Shown here: positions 6,467 to 9,565 of the stretch, one piece after another | Layout: each line of letters begins with the position of its first letter | How positions within the stretch are numbered: position 1 is the stretch's first letter | Assembly (NCBI GenBank): GCA_035498715.1 | Contig: DATJZV010000074.1 | Coordinates: forward strand, 1 to 9,565 | Length of the DNA stretch: 9,565 nt | Direction: 5' to 3' | Source: DASPSR01 sp035498715 | Lineage (GTDB): Bacteria; Nitrospirota; UBA9217 | Translations under genes and position numbers: made by a program | The notes under the pieces: generated by a model | Told to the model about the DNA's origin: nothing | Databases searched by the model: none | The model's input: the letters and a program-made list of their open reading frames with translations, nothing else

Positions 6467-6982
6467 ATGATGAACCGACGCGACTTCCTCCGCTACACTG
6501 CGGCCTACACGATTACCCTTGCAACCGATGCCCTGTGGACGACGCGTCCAGCCTTTGCCGCGCCTGGGGTGGGCGATGCCCTGCCGTCTCTTGCGCTCCC
6601 TGACCTGAAGGGCAATCACGTGGCGATACCAGGCGGCTTCGGCGGGAAGGTGATACTTCTGCATTTCTGGGCCACATGGTGTTCCTACTGCATCAATGAA
6701 ATGACCTCACTCGAATTTCTCTATAAGAATTTCGAGAAAAAGGGATTCTCGCCGTTTTCGGTCAATGTAGGGCAGAAGCGTGACGCCATCGAGTCCTATC
6801 TCGGCAAACTCCGGCCGACTTATCCGATATTGCTCGATGCCGACTCCTCGACCGTCAAAACATTCGGCGTGACGGGCATCCCGACAACGTTCATTACTGA
6901 CAGGAAGGGAATCATAAGGTACAAAATCCTTGGCGAGATAACAACGACAGGCTTGCGAAAGATCCTCCTCACTCTCCTCTGA
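6467..6982 (+). CDS. Tat-exported TlpA/ResA-like thioredoxin
   Basis: This thioredoxin-fold protein has the redox motif WCSYC (Cys75 and Cys78 counting from GTG 6458), preceded by 'ILLHFWAT', and the cis-Pro loop GIPTTF (140-145). The N-terminus carries the twin-arginine motif NRRDFLRY followed by a hydrophobic stretch ending 'AFAAP', so export by Tat is likely, which is unusual for TlpA relatives. TlpA and ResA proteins reduce Cys pairs in the periplasm, either of apocytochromes c before heme attachment or of copper chaperones and the CuA site. Both targets exist here: the cytochrome and the CXXC NosL proteins. I chose ATG 6467 because GGTGA lies five bases upstream. GTG 6458, overlapping the previous stop, and ATG 6470 are alternatives. 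It ends the + strand gene series. Confidence 0.88.
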   Translation: MMNRRDFLRYTAAYTITLATDALWTTRPAFAAPGVGDALPSLALPDLKGNHVAIPGGFGGKVILLHFWATWCSYCINEMTSLEFLYKNFEKKGFSPFSVNVGQKRDAIESYLGKLRPTYPILLDADSSTVKTFGVTGIPTTFITDRKGIIRYKILGEITTTGLRKILLTLL

Positions 6983-6997
6983 GGCGATCACTCAGGG
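6977..6997 (+). terminator. Weak hairpin at the operon end
   Basis: CTCTGAG (6977-6983) can pair with CTCAGGG (6991-6997), seven pairs with one G-U, around a seven-base loop, spanning the stop codon of the thioredoxin gene. Only a short TTT (7010-7012) follows, so it does not look like a strong intrinsic terminator, but its position at the convergent junction fits that job. Confidence 0.25.
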
Positions 6998-7074
6998 CAT
7001 GTCCGGTCGTTTAAAGAGAGGAGGAATATTCATAGGAGGGAAAAGGTGGTGTGACACATACGAAACTCTCTTTC

Positions 7075-9342
7075 TCACCCCACCCATCTCTCGAGCAGAA
7101 ACTTCGCTCCCTCCTTGTCAAGCGGCTGGTTGCCTGAGCCGCACTGGGGGTCCTGGACGCATGAGGGGCATCCTTGCTCGCAGGGGCATTCGGTGATCAC
7201 CATAAGGGCTGCCCTGAACCACTCCTCTATGACATCGAAGGCCCTCTTTGTGAGACCGATGCCTCCTTCAAAGCCGTCATAAATGAAGATTGCCGGTGCC
7301 TTGAACTGCGGATAGAGCGTGTGGCTGAGACCTCCTATGTCGCCCTTGTCGCATAATGCGAACAAGGGGATACACGCAATGGAGGCATGTTCCGCTGCAT
7401 GGAGGCTTCCTGCAAGGTCATAGCCGCGGGATTCCAGAGAGGTTTGGGTATCTCTGTCTATTGCTATCCAAAGCCCCTCGGAATCGAAGTGATATTCGGG
7501 CATCTCCAGGTCATGTCTCGAAATTCTTGTCCTGTCAAAAATGTTCTTCCTTTCATATCCGGTTACTCTGTTGGTCATTCGGAGCGTTCCCCAGTTGACG
7601 GTGAATCTCTGAAGATTTGTCGTCTCTTTCACTTCCCTGATCTCCGTCTCCTCTTTGCTTAATGCCTGGGTGTAGTAAAGCACATCCGCTTCCCTGCAGA
7701 AGACCTTTTTCCTCTCGAGGTCCAGTTCATGAACCATGTACTGTCTCCCCCTGTGGAGGTAGATGGCCCCGGGAAAGGCATCCCGGAATACCCTGTAGCC
7801 GCTCAGTTCGCCGATGCTCTTCCCTGAATCATCCATGATGGGGAAGGACTCCCCGATGGCCCTTATCCCCACGTCGCGATGGGGCATTCTGTTCCTCGAA
7901 AACCATATATCTCCTGTCTTTCCCTGACTGAGAAGCCCCTCATGTGTGCACTCATCAATGACTGGCTTAAGCGATGTCACGTCATAGACGCTGTCGTTTT
8001 GCTTCAGATATACCTCTGACGCAGCGCACGGGAGGTGTTGCTTAAGGATATGCCTGTTCGCGGTGTCGATAACCGCTGCCTCATGGCTCTTATCGAAAAA
8101 GGCATTCGGGTTCCTTATGAAATACTGGTCAAGGGCATCCTGGAGGCCTATCATGAAAATCAAGGATTCCTGACCATGCCTCCCCACCCTTCCCGCCCTC
8201 TGCCATGTGCTGGAGATGGAGCCGGGATAGCCGGCAAGAATGCATACGTCCAACCCGCCGATGTCCACACCCAGTTCAAGGGCACTGGTAGAGACGACGC
8301 CAAGAAGGTCGCCGCTGAAGAGCCTCTGTTCTATATCCCTCCTCTCCCTGGGAAGAAAGCCGGCACGGTAGGGGCTTATTTTTTCTTCCAGTTCCGGCGC
8401 TCTGTCAATGGTCCACCGGTAGATCAGTTCGGTGATCTTCCTCGCCTTTGTGAACACGATAGTCCTCAGTCCCGCTTTCACGCACTGGATGAAAAGCCAT
8501 GTGGCTTCCGTGTAAGGGCTTTCAACGGGATTGAGGAACATAAAGTGTATCCCTGAATGGGGCGCGCCGCTTTCGAGTACTGGCCGGAAGGGGAGCCCCA
8601 CGAGCCCCTCGGCGAGCTTCTGAGGGTTGGCGATGGTGGCAGAGCATGCAATGAACTGCGGATTTGAGCCCCAATGCTGGCATATCCTCCGCAGCCTTCT
8701 CGTGACATGAGCCATATGCGAGCCGAAGACCCCGCGGTAGGTATGCACCTCATCCAGCACCACATACTTGAGACCCCTGAAAAAGCGCTCCCATTTTGGA
8801 TGGAAGGGGTTAATGGCCAGATGGAGCATGTCAGGATTCGTGAAGATCACACTGGGGACAGACTCCCTTATCTGCTTCCTCCTGTAGGATGTGGTATCAC
8901 CATCGTACACCTCGGCAGGTTCCAGATGCGAGCGGGAGCTCTTTTTTTGTTTCGGAGGATTGATATGCACGGAATTGAAAAGCTCATTCAGGTTCTTTAC
9001 CTGGTCCTGTTCAAGGCCTTTCAGGGGGAATATGTAGAGGGCCTTCATGTCAGGATTATCCATTAAGGACTCGATCACCGGTATGTTATAGATCAGGCTT
9101 TTTCCGCTTGCGGTGGGAGTCATGACGACCACGTTCTCTCCCTGTCTGATGAGGTCAATGGCCTCTGCCTGATGACTCCAGAACCTCCTGACACCCTGAC
9201 GTGTGAGCACCTCCCTTAGCGCATCCTTGACTTCGAGTTTCATGTGTCTTGGTTGAATGGCCGGAATATACCTGTGCTCCGCGAGTTGGAGGATAAACCT
9301 GCTGTCTTTCTCAAGGGATTCAAGAAAATGGGTTACTGACAT
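7075..9342 (-). CDS. DEAD/DEAH helicase with C-terminal MZB (DUF1998) domain, MrfA/YprA/Hrq1 type
   Basis: About 755 residues, close to B. subtilis MrfA. Motifs, numbered from TTG 9357, are: Gln63 in 'FWSHQAEAI', Walker A TPTASGKS (80-87), DEVH (202-205), SAT (239-241), 'TIVFTKAR' (299-306), SALELGVDI (358-366) and QRAGRVGR (386-393). The C-terminus holds a cysteine cluster, C724-P-C726, C730, C733 and C739 ('CPSCVQDPQCGSGNQPLDK'), which matches the MZB domain. MrfA unwinds DNA 3'-5' and works in repair of mitomycin-type damage; Hrq1 is the fungal counterpart. A role in DNA damage repair is inferred from that family. No mrfB-type exonuclease gene is visible beside it. I prefer ATG 9342 to TTG 9357 because a TATAAT box lies between them. 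Neither start has an SD. It is convergent to, and functionally separate from, the metal operon. Confidence 0.92.
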   Translation of the reverse strand: MSVTHFLESLEKDSRFILQLAEHRYIPAIQPRHMKLEVKDALREVLTRQGVRRFWSHQAEAIDLIRQGENVVVMTPTASGKSLIYNIPVIESLMDNPDMKALYIFPLKGLEQDQVKNLNELFNSVHINPPKQKKSSRSHLEPAEVYDGDTTSYRRKQIRESVPSVIFTNPDMLHLAINPFHPKWERFFRGLKYVVLDEVHTYRGVFGSHMAHVTRRLRRICQHWGSNPQFIACSATIANPQKLAEGLVGLPFRPVLESGAPHSGIHFMFLNPVESPYTEATWLFIQCVKAGLRTIVFTKARKITELIYRWTIDRAPELEEKISPYRAGFLPRERRDIEQRLFSGDLLGVVSTSALELGVDIGGLDVCILAGYPGSISSTWQRAGRVGRHGQESLIFMIGLQDALDQYFIRNPNAFFDKSHEAAVIDTANRHILKQHLPCAASEVYLKQNDSVYDVTSLKPVIDECTHEGLLSQGKTGDIWFSRNRMPHRDVGIRAIGESFPIMDDSGKSIGELSGYRVFRDAFPGAIYLHRGRQYMVHELDLERKKVFCREADVLYYTQALSKEETEIREVKETTNLQRFTVNWGTLRMTNRVTGYERKNIFDRTRISRHDLEMPEYHFDSEGLWIAIDRDTQTSLESRGYDLAGSLHAAEHASIACIPLFALCDKGDIGGLSHTLYPQFKAPAIFIYDGFEGGIGLTKRAFDVIEEWFRAALMVITECPCEQGCPSCVQDPQCGSGNQPLDKEGAKFLLERWVG

Positions 9343-9348
9343 GAGGTC

Positions 9349-9377
9349 ATTATACAATAACTATTGAGAGGGGTCTG
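9349..9377 (-). promoter_or_regulatory. Putative promoter of the helicase gene, leaderless arrangement
   Basis: On the - strand a perfect TATAAT (9354 to 9349) is preceded 17 bases upstream by CAGACC (9377 to 9372), which matches TTGACA at three of six positions. Only six bases separate TATAAT from the ATG at 9342, so transcription would begin at or next to the start codon. The lack of any SD before this ATG fits a leaderless mRNA. Confidence 0.45.
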
Positions 9378-9565
9378 TGAAAAGGCAACGCCGATCTGTC
9401 GCGGCTTTCTTCTGAAACCCCCCACTCATTAGCCCTAAGAGAAAGGTGCTGATTTCTGCTGTTAATCAGAGGAAAAAGTGTTTCTACGCAGAATATATCA
9501 AGACACAGAAAAAAGTAGATGCCATATGCCATAGACTTCATCAGCATGATTTTTGACGTGTTGAG

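Noticed and set aside
5996..6664. Long - strand reading frames opposite the Met/Gly protein (Pro/Ile-rich or His/Ala-rich)
   Set aside because: They are mirror products of the ATG/GGN repeats and end inside the thioredoxin gene; low-complexity composition and no start signals.
7013..7073. Inverted repeat AAAGAGAG / CTCTCTTT in the convergent gap
   Set aside because: The loop is about 45 bases and the arms are simple purine/pyrimidine runs, so it is a poor terminator candidate.
8035..9066. + strand reading frames within the helicase gene
   Set aside because: The - strand frame has all helicase motifs in order across the whole region, so these are antisense shadows.
9519..9532. ATGCCAT repeated twice in tandem
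   Set aside because: Only two 7-base copies; too short to support a regulatory or mobile-element call.
9358..9565. Possible small genes in the terminal AT-richer stretch, for example a 36-codon + strand frame from GTG 9446 and a 65-codon - strand frame
   Set aside because: Neither has a convincing SD or recognisable protein features; the - strand frame runs over the helicase promoter.
1..9565. CRISPR arrays, tRNA or rRNA genes, insertion sequences
   Set aside because: No spaced direct repeats, no cloverleaf or rRNA-like stretches and no transposase motifs were seen on either strand.

Overview
The window reads as a piece of a Gram-negative, probably anaerobic or facultatively respiring bacterial chromosome. 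The evidence is a five-heme periplasmic cytochrome, several exported proteins, a Tat-type signal peptide and tightly packed operon genes of moderately high GC. The mix of NosL-family proteins, multiheme cytochrome and a Met/Gly-rich Spy/ZraP-like protein fits Nitrospirota or Desulfobacterota (Geobacter-like) genomes. There is no rRNA or other phylogenetic marker here, so that placement is an inference.

From 1 to about 6980 everything runs on the + strand, with gaps from 64 nt down to 4-nt overlaps (one gap is 138 nt), and looks like one operon whose start lies upstream of the window. In order it holds: a 5'-truncated NosL-family protein (1-408); a multiheme cytochrome c with four CXXCH sites and one apparent CX9CH site (444-1919); an intercistronic hairpin (1930-1958); a second, full-length exported NosL-like protein (1984-2454); a small membrane-anchored protein (2456-2779); an FtsX/MacB-type ABC permease (2782-3915) and its LolD/MacB-type ATPase (3917-4600); an approximately eight-helix membrane protein with Cys/His motifs (4597-5598); a short, apparently frameshifted signal-peptide gene (5638-5742); a Met/Gly-repeat periplasmic protein (5739-6461); and a Tat-exported TlpA-like thioredoxin (about 6467-6982).

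The common theme is periplasmic metal handling, most plausibly copper. CXXCGM NosL proteins bind Cu(I) in the characterised cases, the Met-rich stretches in the cytochrome and the repeat protein resemble Cu(I)-binding sequences, and TlpA-like proteins keep Cys ligands of copper or heme sites reduced. Neither NosZ nor NosD/F/Y is visible, and the ABC transporter is of the FtsX type rather than the NosFY type. The cassette may therefore be a NosL-linked metal trafficking and redox system separate from nitrous oxide reduction; that is an inference.

Convergent to it, 7075-9342 on the - strand encodes a MrfA/YprA/Hrq1-type DEAD/DEAH helicase with a C-terminal cysteine-rich MZB (DUF1998) domain, a DNA-repair protein unrelated to the operon. 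A TATAAT box six bases before its likely ATG suggests a leaderless transcript. The last ~200 bases (9358-9565) are more AT-rich. I see only the probable helicase promoter there and no gene I can support.
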